Source: Rhizoctonia solani (Eukaryota; Basidiomycota; Agaricomycetes; Cantharellales; Ceratobasidiaceae). Taken from it: a DNA stretch of 64,000 bases. The translations under genes and the position numbers were made by a program. The DNA lies in contig NC_057380.1 of assembly GCF_016906535.1 (NCBI RefSeq), positions 1,116,001 to 1,180,000 of the forward strand. Direction: 5' to 3'. Positions within the stretch are counted from its first letter, which is position 1. Every line of letters starts with the position of its first letter. The notes beneath the pieces are model-generated. The model worked only from the letters and a program-made list of their open reading frames with translations, was not told the origin of the DNA and made no database searches. Of the stretch, positions 34,314 through 47,392 are shown piece after piece.

Positions 34314-36986
34314 GAGGGCACCAATCTCGCGAATATGAAGGGCAGGGTTGGGATACGAAAGATGTGGAAAGAGATGAATATGGATTTCCAAAGGATAAGA
34401 AAGACCCAACCTCGTAATCCCTTGTTGTGATTTTTTGTCATCTGCTCTCTTGTTAGCTTTTTGATACGAAGGGTCGTATAATCGTGTAACATAGCTCAGA
34501 ATGCCTGCTCTGTATTTACTATCATGATATTGAGGTGCTGTAAGAGATACATGTTAAGTGATATTAACGCGGGTAGCCAATGGAATGGTGGTGTTGTGAG
34601 CATTAAAGATGTAAAATTTGGCGTGATTGTTTCCTATAGGCATCTATAATATTGGTTTGGTCAGAAATTATTTGTAACGCCGATAACTGTGGGTAGCGAA
34701 TGAGATAGGTACTTCCCTATGCTTCTATCAACCGGCAAGAGAGTATGCATGAAAGTATAAATATGGCCAAATTTCAACTTGAAACACCAACAGGTGGAAT
34801 CCGTTGGACAAAGACTGTCGTCGCTAATATGCATATAGGCTATTCCAATGGACTATATGTTAGAAATCACTTGCTCTCCTAGTAACCAACTGAGTCGATC
34901 AATCGCAGAACATCTGCCTGGGTACTTATAGGGAGAGGGCATCGTACATATCATTGAGTAAACGTTAAACTGTGACCAATGAAGTGGAATGCTTCTGAGC
35001 AGCATCTCCTCGATAGCTTTGCGTTGACCCTCATTAACGGAGCGATGCGTATCCAGTATCGACTACCTAATTGCAGCTCTGGGAACTTGATGGTAAACGT
35101 GCCAGCCTATAGGGGGCAAATATGGAGGGAGGGGGCAGACTATTCAGGCAATGTGCACTCTCAAGGGGCATGTGGATATCATTGTGACCCTACTTGATAA
35201 ACTGGCGCTTGAGTTCTGATGGCTCCCATTATGAATCAAGTTTATGAGTTTGCTGAAAGGCTGGATATGCAACAAGTTGCCGTGTTCCATATCATACAAG
35301 AAGGTTTTAAAGATAACGCGAGGATGTCAACACCGAGGTGAGTGTATATCGGGTCTATAAATCATAGTTTTAATGGATAGGTCCATTCAGGATAGCCTGA
35401 AAATGATCTATTACCTCACCGGAAAAGGAGTTTGCCAATGGGCAGTGTAAAGCTGAGGCTAAGTACTTTGTTCTGGAGTATTTAAACTGGAAATAACTTG
35501 TTCATACTGAATACGGAGATTTCCCGACCGCAGGACTGTGGACTTTGAGTTCGAGCTTGAGTCCTGAATACTGGTATCAATGCGATAGGCAAGGTGAATG
35601 TTTCTGGGCAATGTGTAAAACATTACAAACACTTCAGAAGAGCTGGTTCCTATGACACTCTTACATCTATAATAGCCGATTACACGCATATAGCTACCAA
35701 TGACCGACCAATAATACTTCCCCCTAGTCAAAACTGGCTGCCTAGGCTAGCGTATGGTGATATATTACCAATAATCTACTCGAATTCTGCAAAATATGCT
35801 TTTGGCCAAAAAAGATAGGGTTGCGAGCACACTTTATTACTAGGGCGAGATAACATTTATCTACTCGCACCACTTCACCATTTCACGATTCTATCGGAAG
35901 CTTATCGCACACTAAATCGCTATGCGGTTTACAGTGTACCATGGGCCAGAGGGCCGATGGACCAGTCAATATGATTTTCACTCGGACAACTTCCGCATGC
36001 TACAAAGATAACATATCACAACCACCAAAATGATATTGTCCTCACTTCAGCAGCCTACGACATCAATCATCTGAGTATTGAACTACTATTGTTGTAGAGT
36101 TGTTGTTTTTAGTGCGTCTGCATTGCCCCTATCCCGATTTTCTCGCGTCTAGGACAATCAACCTCGAGTTGGACATTTGTGAGTGCATTTGATTGATTAC
36201 GGTAAACGATGACTGCCACAAACATTCGGGTCAATAGGTCACGCGTTGTCACACCCTGTTCTCTCAACATACAAGTCCCCCAGACACCGCCTATTGTCAC
36301 GTTCCCCGATTTCAACTCGTGAGTTCCGGGAGCGATGTTGATCTACAGGGTCTCCACCCAAGGCAAGACTCAACCACCTGTCTGTATCCAGGTCCGGGGG
36401 GGCTTGTCATGCATTTCGAATTAGGGCAGGGTCCGTGAAATGAATCTCAGGTCGAGGGTGTCAAGATGGTACATGACATTTTTTTATATTTCATCCTTGA
36501 GAAACGGGTTGGAGAGTTCGATAGTACGTATTAAGAGTCATTATCGAGATCGTGGAGGAAATCCCAGGGTCCCAGCGAAATGAAAGCGGAGGTTGGATCG
36601 AGGGTGAGTTCTCATGTCGTCGAGCGAATTGACCGGAGGGGCTTGATGTTGTTTTCAGTGCTGTCAACTCACGGCTCGTCTTGAAAAGTGGTTTTTCCTG
36701 TGAATGTGCCTCCCACATAAGAGATAATAAAAAATCTGGATATAAAATTCCGCCGTTGTAAAGGTCTAGCTAGGGGGTACACACATACAGGAACGAAAAT
36801 AGTACAAAATCCGATATTACAACAAGGTAGAGGGTGCAGACATACGATATCCAGAAAGCATAAACTGCACAAGAACGAAAGTTTTTTTTGTCTGGGAGAG
36901 CGATGAAGCCTAGTGATACAGTTGGCCGGTTCCATAAAAATCGATAGCGAAGAGCAGAGGCGAGAAGAGTCGAGAGCGAGGGAAGC
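34314..36986. other. Gene-poor stretch, nothing recognised
   Basis: Frames are 60-105 codons, on both strands, without recognisable motifs or paired splice sites. The frames at 34310-34417 on either strand are tails of the DUF7330-type gene region. Confidence 0.5.
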
Positions 36987-37648
36987 TTATCCGAGGATGG
37001 GGCCGTTGTAAGGGGTGATGAAGCCCTCTTGGTCCCTCCTTAAGCCGGAGGCCTCGACGCTACCGCCACGCTTGGGGTGGTGGACTTGGAAGCCGACAGG
37101 GGGAACAGGTTGGCCAGCAGCACGGGCAGCCTTGCGAGAGTCAGCAACACGGTGGAGGTCGGGCTGGCGGACAATGCGAGTGTTGTTCATGTTGCCCAAT
37201 GTAGGGGGAGCCTCGCGTGATGGGGCATACGCTGGCAGATTGTGTCGTGTTTGCGATGACGAATGCGATGAGGCAGACGAGGGCGACGGCGGAGAGCTGT
37301 CTCGCGACGATGCCGAAGAGGACGAAGTGCGAGACGAGTTGGAGCGCGAGCGCGAGTAAGAGTGTTGGCTGATGAGGGACTTGATCTAGAGAAAAATCCC
37401 AGAATGTCAGATACAATTACGTAAGACTCGATACGAGGTAAACTGACCCTTTCCATCTCGCCATCGGTGTATGCACCAATTGATTGCAAGTATTCAAGTT
37501 GAGGCATGACGCCATTGAGAAGTGCGCTCATGCTCCCTGCATCTCGAGAGGATTTTCCAGCCAATTGAACAACCTGAGCAATGACCGAGTTGACCTGGAC
37601 GAGGAGAGGGTAGGCCGGGTGAGAAGGAGCTAGGCGCTGAGCTTGCAT
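36987..37648 (-). CDS. Small Ser-rich conserved-looking protein
   Basis: Exon 1 is 37648-37448 and exon 2 is 37385-36987, joined in phase to give 199 residues. Exon 1 is helical (VNSVIAQVVQLAGKSSRDAG, then LNGVMPQLEYLQSIGAYTDG). Exon 2 opens with a Ser/Arg tract (SYSRSRSNSSRTSSSSASS), followed by RQPDLHRVADSRKAARAAGQ and GGSVEASGLRRDQEGFITPY. The donor is GTCAGT. GC-rich third positions, unlike the surrounding DNA, support real coding. Family and function are not known to me. Confidence 0.6.
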
Positions 37649-39474
37649 TGTGATAGTAGAGCAGATGTGTTGCGGGATGCGAGTAGTAGCAGAGTGCTAA
37701 TGCGAATGGGATATGCAAATGTACTGCCGAGACAACGCACTTGGTCCGCCTCTTTTTAACATAGTCGCGTGCACGCTATGCATAGCAGCGGTGGGTGACT
37801 GATTGAAGTCCATGCACCACTCCTCGGATTTGATGCGCTATTGTGCATATCATCGCACCGGCCTCTTGCCATGATCGAATCCCTCGCTCCGCATATGGAC
37901 GGGCGTGGCAAGGCTATTGTGGCCACAACATCCCACGTGTCGGCTAGACAATAGGCTCGGGAAATTCACATTTCGGAGCGTCATTCCCCACTAAGCGCCC
38001 CCGATCAACTACTCTCCTTCCCATCGGGCCCATTACCCTTTACGACCGCTCGTCTTGGGGCCTAATATTCTCTTCGTTGCTAGCCATCGTCTCCTCATCG
38101 TCGCTCGGGCCCGCATACCTCACAACATGTAAACAAACCCAAAGAAATTATTGTCCCGGTCAATTAATTCAGCTGACAGCCGGAAGCGCCCTGATCAAAT
38201 CCTGTCGGGCTCGGAAACGGACTTAACGTTCACCCCACGTGACCTCGGATTTCTGTTCTTGCCCGCTGAAGGTGGCCAATTCTCTCGCTCGTCCAACCTA
38301 TCCCACCGCCACCTGCGATCCCAGAGATTAAACCAAGACGTAAGTGGAGTAGGACGCGTGTTGTACTCGAGGATCTTAGCATAAACTATGATTCTAACTC
38401 TAATTGTATACACAGTTCCCGCGAATAAAATGCTCCCGTCGTTCCCTCAGATTGATGCTTCCAGATCCAGAACACACGTGACATTAATAACTCGCTAATT
38501 ACATTCCCCACCCCGCCTTCCGACTCTCACCCGCGTCAAGCTCTCCTCACTCATCGCGCCACACATGAGAACGCATGCGAGGTTTCGTGGAAGACCGCCG
38601 TGGCCTTCCAATGTTCTCGGATCGCTGCAACAATGAGGGGTTAGTTCCAGACCTGGACCCGAAATGAACGGCAGAGAAGACGCAAGGTGATGCAGTACTG
38701 CATGCTTCGCCTAGCCCCTTTCTCTACTCAATTTCCCTTGTTTAAAGGCAGGATGAGGGGAGGACGTCAGAGGGGGTGGGGAGGTGGCGAGATGAATGTG
38801 CTTAGCAAATCAGCAGCGATTAGCTCCTGACCCTATAGTAGCGCGTAAAAATGACCACATTTTCTAGCCCCTTTGCCAGCTCGGCAAGTATCGCATAGGC
38901 GGTGGGGGTTCCCGGCCGACATATATTCGCCTAACGCCTCTCGAGCGATACCCACTGCGGCAACAATAGCTCCATCGTTCATTTTCTCCCTGACCTTCTA
39001 TCTCATCTCCATCCCAACCTTTTTGTCCCCATAGCCAGTCTAGTAGCACGCTCTTTCCCAACCTAGCCTCAGGTGTCCTAGTCGCGCGGCTTTCCCATAC
39101 GGATAACACCGCCTTTTCATCCCAGCATCCGCCGAAATGCTCCTCTTATCGAGTTGACACGTTCCCATCGCTCGCACGGTTTGTTAAGGTTGAGGGTCAT
39201 TATCCTTCAGAAAACCCAATCCAATACCCAACCGAGTAAAAAGACCAATTGACCGCTGGGGCCGATTCTCCCAACCCCATGTCATAGACACAGACTTGCT
39301 ATATATGCTCTCGGAGGAATGCATTGACCCCCAGCCCCATTTCGGGTACCTCTCCCGTACCCGGAAAGAAACAAGTCAAGTGAAAAGCCCCAGCACCCCA
39401 TTTTAAGATCTGAGAACGATCAACGATATTAACCCCTCTCTCATCTTTGACTCATGACCTCACAAGCATGAGGT
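37649..39474. other. Intergenic, no gene recognised
   Basis: Pyrimidine-rich and C-rich flanks (38000-38120, 38500-38560, 38980-39120). No open frame longer than 82 codons and none with a recognisable motif. Confidence 0.5.
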
Positions 39475-41909
39475 TCACCGTTCTACACCGCCCCAATGTT
39501 TGAAGCCCATCTGAAAGACAGAACCTGCCACCGTGCAACGTCGACTCCAATATAGCAAAGACAACATCTGGCCTTGACCGGCGCAACCCCACACCATTCC
39601 GTAACAGGCACGAAATGAAAAATGCTCGGAGCGGAGCCAAAAGCGTATCCGGTACTCACCGATCACAATAAACACGTGCCAAATCGCATGACTGCCCGCC
39701 CAGTCAAACCACCCAGGGAAACAACACTCGGGAAAGTGGGTGGCGTAAAACGCCAGGCCGGTCAGGTAGCTCGCGAGAGAAGGCACAAGGGGGTCTATTG
39801 TTGCCGTGAGCGCCCAATAACCAAAAGTATAATGGATTAGACGTAAAAAAGTGAATAAAAAGATTATTCAAAACGCATGTCGATTGGGGCGTAAGTAAAT
39901 AGGGGAACTTACCGATAAACTCCCACATCCGGCTAAACGAATGTTTGTATGACAGGTGACCCAACGGAACCATAGCCGAGCATGCACAGAGCAGGAAAAA
40001 GGCAATGCGCCATTTCTGATTCGTTTGGTCCATTCATAGATGGACAAGTACAAATTTCGCCGAGCAAGTGGTCATTAATTATAAGGTCGCATTACGAATT
40101 CACCGGGTCAGGTCCGAATAAAGGCCATGTCATCAAAGATAGGAGAGGCATTGAGCTAATTGACGCCGAGCGACTGGATTTATACACGCACCTTATTCCT
40201 ACGTTCATTAAACCACCCCTGGAACGGCAATATTGACCCAGCGATACCAGTCATGATTGCGATGCTGATATAAAACCGCATTATCATAGGTTGACAAGCA
40301 AACCTATTTTTCTCGTGTCAGTCCATCATTCCATGGCTGTGACAAATGCTTATCGTACCCGTAGTACATGACTCCACTCACACTGGCACTAATAAGCCAT
40401 CCAATTCCAACGTAGTCAATTCGTGCGCCAGCCTCGAGGAGCCAAAAGTCGGAGCAACCAGCAAGAGTGTGCCAGATAGTCGAGCATGTAAGGCAAGCAC
40501 CAGCCGCTAACAAGAAAAGGAATTTAGGAAGAGGATCGGCTGGCGAAGTCGGAAATGGTGTAAAACCAAAGGAGGATATATCGAACTGGGAAATGGTGGG
40601 AAATCCTGACAAGATTGAGTGCTGGGTAAACAGTGATGTCCACGGGACGGGTATGACGGAAAGAATAGCCAGCAAAGGTACGAAGTGTGTCTGAATATTA
40701 ACTAGTAATTTTATGTAAGTATGATTTTAGTACCAATGAGGGGAGACCTACCTGTTTCGTTGTGTAGCTGAAACATACTAAACACCAATGTGGTCCACCT
40801 TGCGCCTGGGATAAAGCTAGACCAGTGTTTAAAATGTGTTGTGGGCGGGCTCACTGCAAGGCTTACCGGTAGCCTTCCCATACGAATTCATTGTTCCTCC
40901 ACTGCTCGGGCAAATCGCGGTACCGAATTAGCCTCTTGCCTCCTTGAGACTTCTCGAGCGCCAGCGCATGTAGGTCCACTTTGTCCCCTCGCTCCTTCCC
41001 CTTCCCTTCTAAAGCGATGTCTTCCTCAATCTCATGGCCACGGGGGTGAATGTTCAAGCCCTTCCACCTGGTATCTACCCAGTTGACATCTCCATCTGCA
41101 TCGTCCTCGATCAGGCTCTCAACGAACGAAACGAGTTTATCCGTCGCAGAGGACAAATCGGCTGGAAGAGCCGCCCTTAATTCGTCCAAACGAGCATGCA
41201 AATCGGGTATAGCCATGGGAAGTACGGAGATATTCGGCATATGCATGTCAGGGATATTCGGAAGCGTCGGAATGTTCGGGAGAGCACCATCTGCCCAGCG
41301 TCGAACCTCTCCAACAAATCGGTCTTTGAATGAGTCGAATTTGGACTTGGCATCGTCGTAGCTCTGGGTTGAAAGTGTGTATAATTTATTTTTGGCCTCA
41401 TCGAGCGAAAGAGTGGAGAGTTCGGCACTCAGGTGCGCGTAACGGGAACGCCAGTCGAAATCGATATCCAAGTCCAACGCCGAGCCAAAGTCGAAATCAA
41501 GTGCATTTCGAATACCGAAATCGTACTCAAAGTCGTATTCTTGAGTGTCATCGTTAGGGGTTTCCTCATTTAGGCTTGGGAAGTAAGCAGCTACTTCGTC
41601 GCGGAGTTGGTGTAATAGTTGAAGAGCGGAAGACGAAGTGCTGAGCCGAGCTTCGAGGTCAGCGAGATGAGAGAGGACCGCCAAGTACAAGGAAGGAGGT
41701 GGTGTTGGATCCGCATGGAGCGGTGGGCCGGTAACTGAGGACTCTGGGATATCAAGATTTAGAGGAGCAAGGGACTTGAGAGCTGCACGAGATATTGGCT
41801 GCCTCCTCCTCCTGAGTGTGTTGGGCCTCGCCCTTTGGTTGAATCGAAAATTATGAAGGGCAGGCACAGATAATCGACGAGCTTGAGGAGCGCGTCTGGA
41901 GGTATCCAT
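39475..41909 (-). CDS. PAQR / haemolysin-III-type membrane protein with long N-terminus
   Basis: Exons are 41909-40867, 40816-40752, 40701-40359, 40303-40192, 40015-39913, about 39819-39665, and a short last exon whose end (39475 or 39483) is unsure. The family signature is clear: LPEQWRNNEFVWEGYR, then FSMFQLHNETVNIQTH. Next are a Ser/His site in CSTIWHTLAGC, an Asp in DYVGIGW, YYGFACQP formed across an intron, and the terminal SHAIWHVF, which supplies two zinc-binding histidines. About seven membrane segments. Relatives are adiponectin receptors and yeast Izh proteins (zinc and sterol homeostasis, ceramidase-like activity). Unusual is the extra cytosolic N-terminus of about 330 residues with acidic DFDFGSALDLDIDFDW and a repeated LPNIP motif. 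Confidence 0.85.
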
Positions 41910-42869
41910 TTGGTCGAGCTGTGTGCCAGACGGTGGTGGAGTACTGTAAGTTCAGGACTATCTGTGAAGTGATCACAGACCCACCCTTTGATTGACACAA
42001 AGCGCTACTTTACGAGAGTTCAACGGTAACAGTGTCACTACAAAGGGTATGTAAGATTCTGCCTAGTCGGCACCGCACATTAGTGTCATAAAGAGCCCGG
42101 AATTGGACAAACATTCTGCCCCTACAATAGTGGTATTTCTATCTCTAGAATACGCCAGCCGGCTCGCGGGAACTTGTAGTGTAAGTCTATGAAAAAACGA
42201 ATGTGGTTAAGAAGAATCGGGAAGCTACCCTTAAGCGCCCGGAAGGGTTGACGTGAGGGCGGAAACCGGTGGGGCCGGATTACGTACACCTTGCTCCCTC
42301 GTGCTCTTCCCCAACAAGCCGTGATGGTGTCGAGCTCGAAAGCGATTTAGATACGATTGTTAATACTACTACCAATATTTGACCGAAACCTATTTGAAAC
42401 TTTCCATCACTATTGGAAGCTATATTGACCATATGTGCTATTCTCCTTCCCAGTTTCTTTGTGCGCAACTATTTCTGGTTCAGACTGGTCGCCGCCTTCC
42501 TTCTCATTCAGGCTAAATTGATGATGGTGAGATATAGTCACATCGCCTGTAGCTCAGGAGCCGAATCTATCAAGGCCGGTGGGATGTTGACCATGGACTC
42601 GAAATCTTTAGGAGAACCACATTGATACACAAGTGTAGATAAGTAGGCAATTCCAGTTTCAATGATGAACAGACCGCGTTAATTCAAAGCTCCGAGATCA
42701 TAGTCGATATCACATATTTGGTTGTTAGTGTATACCCATATTTTATTCGTTGAATAGGTTTTCTGTGCAGGGGGTAGGGTTGAATTTATGGTACACTTGC
42801 GTAAGCACAGTTATTAGTCGAGTAATTGAATCACAATACGTAAACTCGCCTTTTTTTTTGCCAGTGACG
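41910..42869. other. Intergenic, no gene recognised
   Basis: Frames up to 79 codons, none recognisable. Probable upstream regions of the divergent PAQR (minus) and BTB (plus) genes. A 5' exon of the BTB gene could lie within 42740-42869. Confidence 0.45.
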
Positions 42870-43640
42870 ACCACTACCATCCGCTCATTTGGACGCCAGC
42901 AACGGTCTATTTACCGTTATCCTCCAGGATAGAAAATTCACGCTCACTCAATCACAAGTCGAGTTCGACGGTCCCAAACTACTTCTCCACACGCTTTCTC
43001 GGAGATTCTCGTGGATCTCAGACGCGCCAAATCAAGCTAAACCGCGATCCCGACTTGTTCAAAATCATCCTCAGTTATCTGTGTGGATATGTTGTTCTTC
43101 CTTTAAGCGCGAAACAAATACCTGAACACATGTCGCCCGCTACTGTTTTAAGTAACCTGCGAAGCGATGCAGTGTTATATCAGCTGAACGGACTTGTTCA
43201 AGCGTGTCAGGAATTCGTCTCGAGTCAGACTCTCCAACAACGAAGAACGTATATGGCGTTTGTGAGCGCGCCTTTGATGCCATCGCATGCACAGAAAGGT
43301 GTGTACGTTTTATCCTTGAACATAATGTCGGTTAGCCAACCTTTACGCGTTAGAAACCGTTATTCTCCAAGCCAAGCATGATTGCTATGCTGCGACCATC
43401 TCTTCGGATGCACTCTCAGGCACACTATTTGACTTTCTTGGCCGATCGAAGAGTGGTTCAGCAATGACTTTTGATGAGATTAGGATCCTGGCTGTGGTTG
43501 AAGAAGTATTAAGATCCAAGTTGGGATCCGAGTATCCATACAAATGGCAGTTGGTGGGCTGGGATGCAAGTTATTCACCCGACCAGCAAAAATGGATGGT
43601 AGTAATCGTTGTTCGAAACGTTTTGTCTGTGGTCGCATAG
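42870..43640 (+). pseudogene. BTB/POZ-domain protein with a frameshift
   Basis: The reading runs LDASNGLFTVILQDRKFTLT, QSQVEFDGP, then in the next frame NYFSTRFLGD, LNRDPDLFKIILSYLCGYVV and LSNLRSDAVLYQLNGLV. This is the BTB pattern of strands and helices seen in a large fungal family. The break is one extra A in the run at 42976-42978. Exon 1 ends at 43298, the intron is 43299-43353, and exon 2 (43354-43640) encodes a C-terminal domain with AVVEEVLRSKLGSEYPYKWQ. The 5' end is uncertain. BTB proteins usually dimerise or act as Cullin-3 adaptors; nothing more specific can be said. Either a pseudogene or a sequencing indel. Confidence 0.7.
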
Positions 43641-44188
43641 ATTGGGTTTCATGTTTAGAGTAGTGAGCTTGCATATAATGTTTAATGCCTTAATAATATG
43701 TCTATTCGAGATAGCAAACCATAGACAAAATTTGGCTGTAGCCCTCCCTCAAGACTCTTCCAAGTCGTTTGGACGTTTTGCGACTTGGCCGTGAGCATGT
43801 AGCAGGTCACGTGAGGACCGCTTCATGTCGTGTCGACTTGCGTCCGACCTCCTCCACCGTCTGGCCTCGTACACACTGAGTGCCGCGGCACGCTTTTGCG
43901 TGTCGCTTTTATCGCGCCCACCATCCCGTAGGTCACGAGAGCTGGTTTGGACCGCCCACCCACAAGCCAGACTCGCGGTCGGCGCCCCCGGTCCACCCTC
44001 CCTGCTTCGCAGCCGCGGGGGTTTCCCAACCTCACCGGTCTGGATCTTGTGGTCGACGCGGACAAGTGGGTAGATGACAATTTCTTGAATTACCCGCCAA
44101 AAGATATCCCAGGCGCGTTATTTGTATCAGCTACCTTAGTACTTGAACTTATCAAGTCAGTTCATAGATAAAGAAGCCATCTGAGGTT
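43641..44188. other. GC-rich intergenic stretch
   Basis: Positions 43800-44080 are markedly GC-rich with frames open in several phases. The plus-strand end (44050-44155) has an open run with DADKWVDDNFLNYPPKDIPG that could be a 5' exon of the next small gene, but no convincing junction links them. Confidence 0.4.
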
Positions 44189-44648
44189 ATGGGTTGTCAG
44201 GAAGCTGTTACTCAGAGTGAGACTTCGAATAAGCCCAAAAGAAAAGTGGAAGGGAAAGAGCATCAGAAAGTGAGTAGGAGTCCGGTAGCAGTAAGTCGAG
44301 TTTTGATTTCTGATTCAGTCTGGCTCCTGTGCTAAGAACTCAACTTGTGTATCTTCTCCTAAAGTTCAATCATGTGATAGCGAGGATGAGCCTAGGTATA
44401 CGTCCACGTCCGAGGGACCGGTTACTTCAAAGAAGGCAAAGGGCTTTACAATGGTAGGTAGAACATTAGTAAGTAGTCGATAGAGTTCATGCTAATGGAT
44501 AATGTTTGCCTGCCAGCACTCATTTGTAGCCTCGGACAGACCAAAGGCCGCCCCAAAGGCACTCGAAGTGTCACACAGGTTGGTAAATCACTCCTGGAGC
44601 GAAGGGTCGGTTCATCTCACGCCGGGCACTAGAGACCTAACTAAATGA
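44189..44648 (+). CDS. Small basic, probably nuclear protein
   Basis: Three exons (44189-44269, 44319-44453, 44517-44648) are all joined in phase 0, with good GT-AG introns of 49 and 63 nt and a 115-residue product. The composition is Lys/Ser-rich with possible nuclear signals (NKPKRKVEGKEHQK, SKKAKGFTM). There is no domain I recognise. The three in-phase junctions are the main support; it may be part of a larger gene starting upstream. Confidence 0.4.
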
Positions 44649-47392
44649 TCATAAAGACCACAAGATAGCTGTGTACATTATTAGGATCACCTCTAAGCTC
44701 CTTTACAGATCTGGAATCGTGTATGGCTTATGTGCACAACCAAAAACAATGTATTTTTGGTTACATGGAGCATTTTGCAATAAAAGCAAGACAAAACTGG
44801 CGAATTCATTATTATATGGAATGCACTATTGATATCATTGTTAGACACATCAGGGCATTATATATATGCGCAATTTCGGTGGTCATATCCAACTCTAGCT
44901 CTGTGTCAGCTCTAGTTTGCGTATGGCTAATTAAACCTTGTGACGTTGAACTTGTTGATTCACCCAGCGGGCCTGAAGGTGCAGGAGCTTCCAGTAGATC
45001 TCTGAGGCAAAGCTTTGCGCCCATATACATAGGAGAGTGGTGGCTTGAATGGCTTGAATTATATGGATCCGTCTCCGAATAGACCGGTTATAGGCTATGA
45101 AACACAATGGTCTACGAATCCAGATAACCTTGGGCTTGTGTCCCAGTCAAGTACCATACATGACGCCCCCATAATTAGTTGGACCTTGGGCCAATACACA
45201 AAAAGGGAAGGAGAAATATGAGCACATGAAAAGAGGAAACCCGCATACGATCAGGACCGGCAGACGGATGGGAGGGGGTCAGAGAGGCGGTACGCCGAAC
45301 CGGGACGCCACTGGGGCTGACTCACCGAGCGAGCCGGGTGTGAGGCCAAACCCGGTCGTACGCGAGTAGAAGAGGTATGGGCGGGTGGGACTCGCGGAAA
45401 AAGAGGACAAGTGGACAGGACAAACTCTGCTGCGAGCACGCTGTGCTCGCAGTACGCAGTATGGAAGAGAAGGAACACGGGGCGCAAGCACCGAATCAAA
45501 ATATATACCATAAACAGTGCGCAAACATGACACCTATCGAGTGGCACAAGCACATGCTCCGGCCTGACCGGTCTAGTATAAGCTTTGCGGCATCCGCAAG
45601 CTCCGTCGCAGAACTCTACACAGGCTACATATCCATTTGTATAAAATACTTATAGTCGCAGTGATCCTGGACTTAACCAGTGCAGCGCACCGTGTATGCG
45701 CAAATAACATGACCAACCCGAATTCAAACATAAAAAACGGGCCCATCCTCCGAGACCAAGATAAGGTCCCGTGCGGTAATTAAACGATGGAACGGCGCAT
45801 CAATATCAATCGGAGTATCAACTCTAACTTTTGATGATATTCCGCAAACTCAGTGGAGCTGGTTGCAGGAGACAAAGGAAAAGGAAAATATACCAAAGAG
45901 GTAGCTTCAAGAGTCTGGAATATTATCGAGCTTGGCCTATGGTTCGAGCAAGCACATTCCTACAAACTATGTATTGATATGTCATCATTATTATATGTGG
46001 TATCCGTGTTGGTCCTGCACATGGCACATGGCACATGCAGGAGGGCCTGGGGTATCCCGCAGACGATCTGTAGCCTGTTTGAAGTTATTTACAGGGCTAC
46101 CAGTACTGGGACCGTTCGGATCGTATCTATGGCTTAGTATAATAAGGGACTATTGTACAGGCCGCGAAATGTGCGTACTAAATTTCGCTCTACGAGTGAG
46201 AATTAAAGAGTGCAAGTTTAGATATGATGCAAAATCGGGTTCAGTGTACTCACGTAAATCTGGATTTCCGGCCTCACTCAAGTATGTATCCGGTGTCTCC
46301 AAGAGCTGGTTCCAGACATTCATTATATTTGGATGTGGATACAGGTCTAGCGATAGCTAAGTGGTAAATATTCATGGGCATCGTCTCGAAAACCGGGCCC
46401 TAGGAAATTTGTGGCTACATTCCTTACTGACGAGGCTAACTGCTAAGAATTACCATACAAAATTGAGTGAAACTCGACCATATTGCGATCCATGACATTG
46501 TACCTATGTCCCAGTGAAGGGATCGTTTAATAATTTTTGTGAATTCTAGATCACGGAAGTCTTGGTACTGCAAATACAATTGCTTCAGTCAATAAACACA
46601 TAAATCCCTCTGCTGGGACTGACTCATTTTCGCCCCATATTAATTCCATATTCTATATTTCAACCGTGTTTCAGGTCTTGAACTTGCCCGATAAGGTAAA
46701 AATTAAGTCCGGGCTATATTGACCCCGGTGTGATCAAGCCTCAAAGGGGTGTTGCATTACGTATGAATAGCGTGGATAATTCTCCGATGAAACTGCTAAA
46801 TAGATCAGCTTTATGATAGTAAAATGCCCAATTCGGTAGTTATCTCACAAACACCGTTTTCCCGACCTCTTGCAACTTGATGCACAGGTTGTGAATGACA
46901 ACAGTTTTATCATGCTTGGTTTTGTATCTTTCCGTAGATGTAAAGAAACCTTTTGTGGTCTTTCAGTTGTAAAAGTGCTGTGGAAGGTTTTGGCCGGTTG
47001 GAGAATATGCAATAATAGGGTGCTGAAAGATGTGTTCAGCAGACGAGAGTAAGATTCTATATAGGTTCATATCACTCCATCGATGTTCTAGTCGATTATA
47101 GATAAAACAAGTGAGATGGACTGGCAGTGTGGCCCAAAAAAATATTATCGCTAAGCGGATTTACGGTTGTTTTTCACATCGCAGTTCGAGGACATCAGTG
47201 CTATGTGCGTGCTGCTTTGCTGAGTTAGTACTTCATCACATTGAGCCCAAGCCCCGGTTTTGCCAGTATTAGTATTTGAGTTTTACGTTCCTTAGGTTTT
47301 AAAAGCCAGACATGCCCTATGGACTTTCAATCACTTCGAGCTAGCTAAAGACACAACCCAGTTCCTTCGTATACTATATCATTCATATCAGT
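44649..47392. other. Gene-poor stretch, nothing recognised
   Basis: The longest frames (44723-45082, 119 codons; 45932-46360, 142 codons, plus strand) have odd, Trp/Cys/Ile-rich compositions and no recognisable motif. I treat them as chance. A small GC-rich patch with overlapping frames lies at 45240-45470. Confidence 0.45.

Noticed and set aside
45932..46360. 142-codon plus-strand frame
   Set aside because: Unusual Trp/Cys-rich composition, overlapping alternative frame, no recognised motif.
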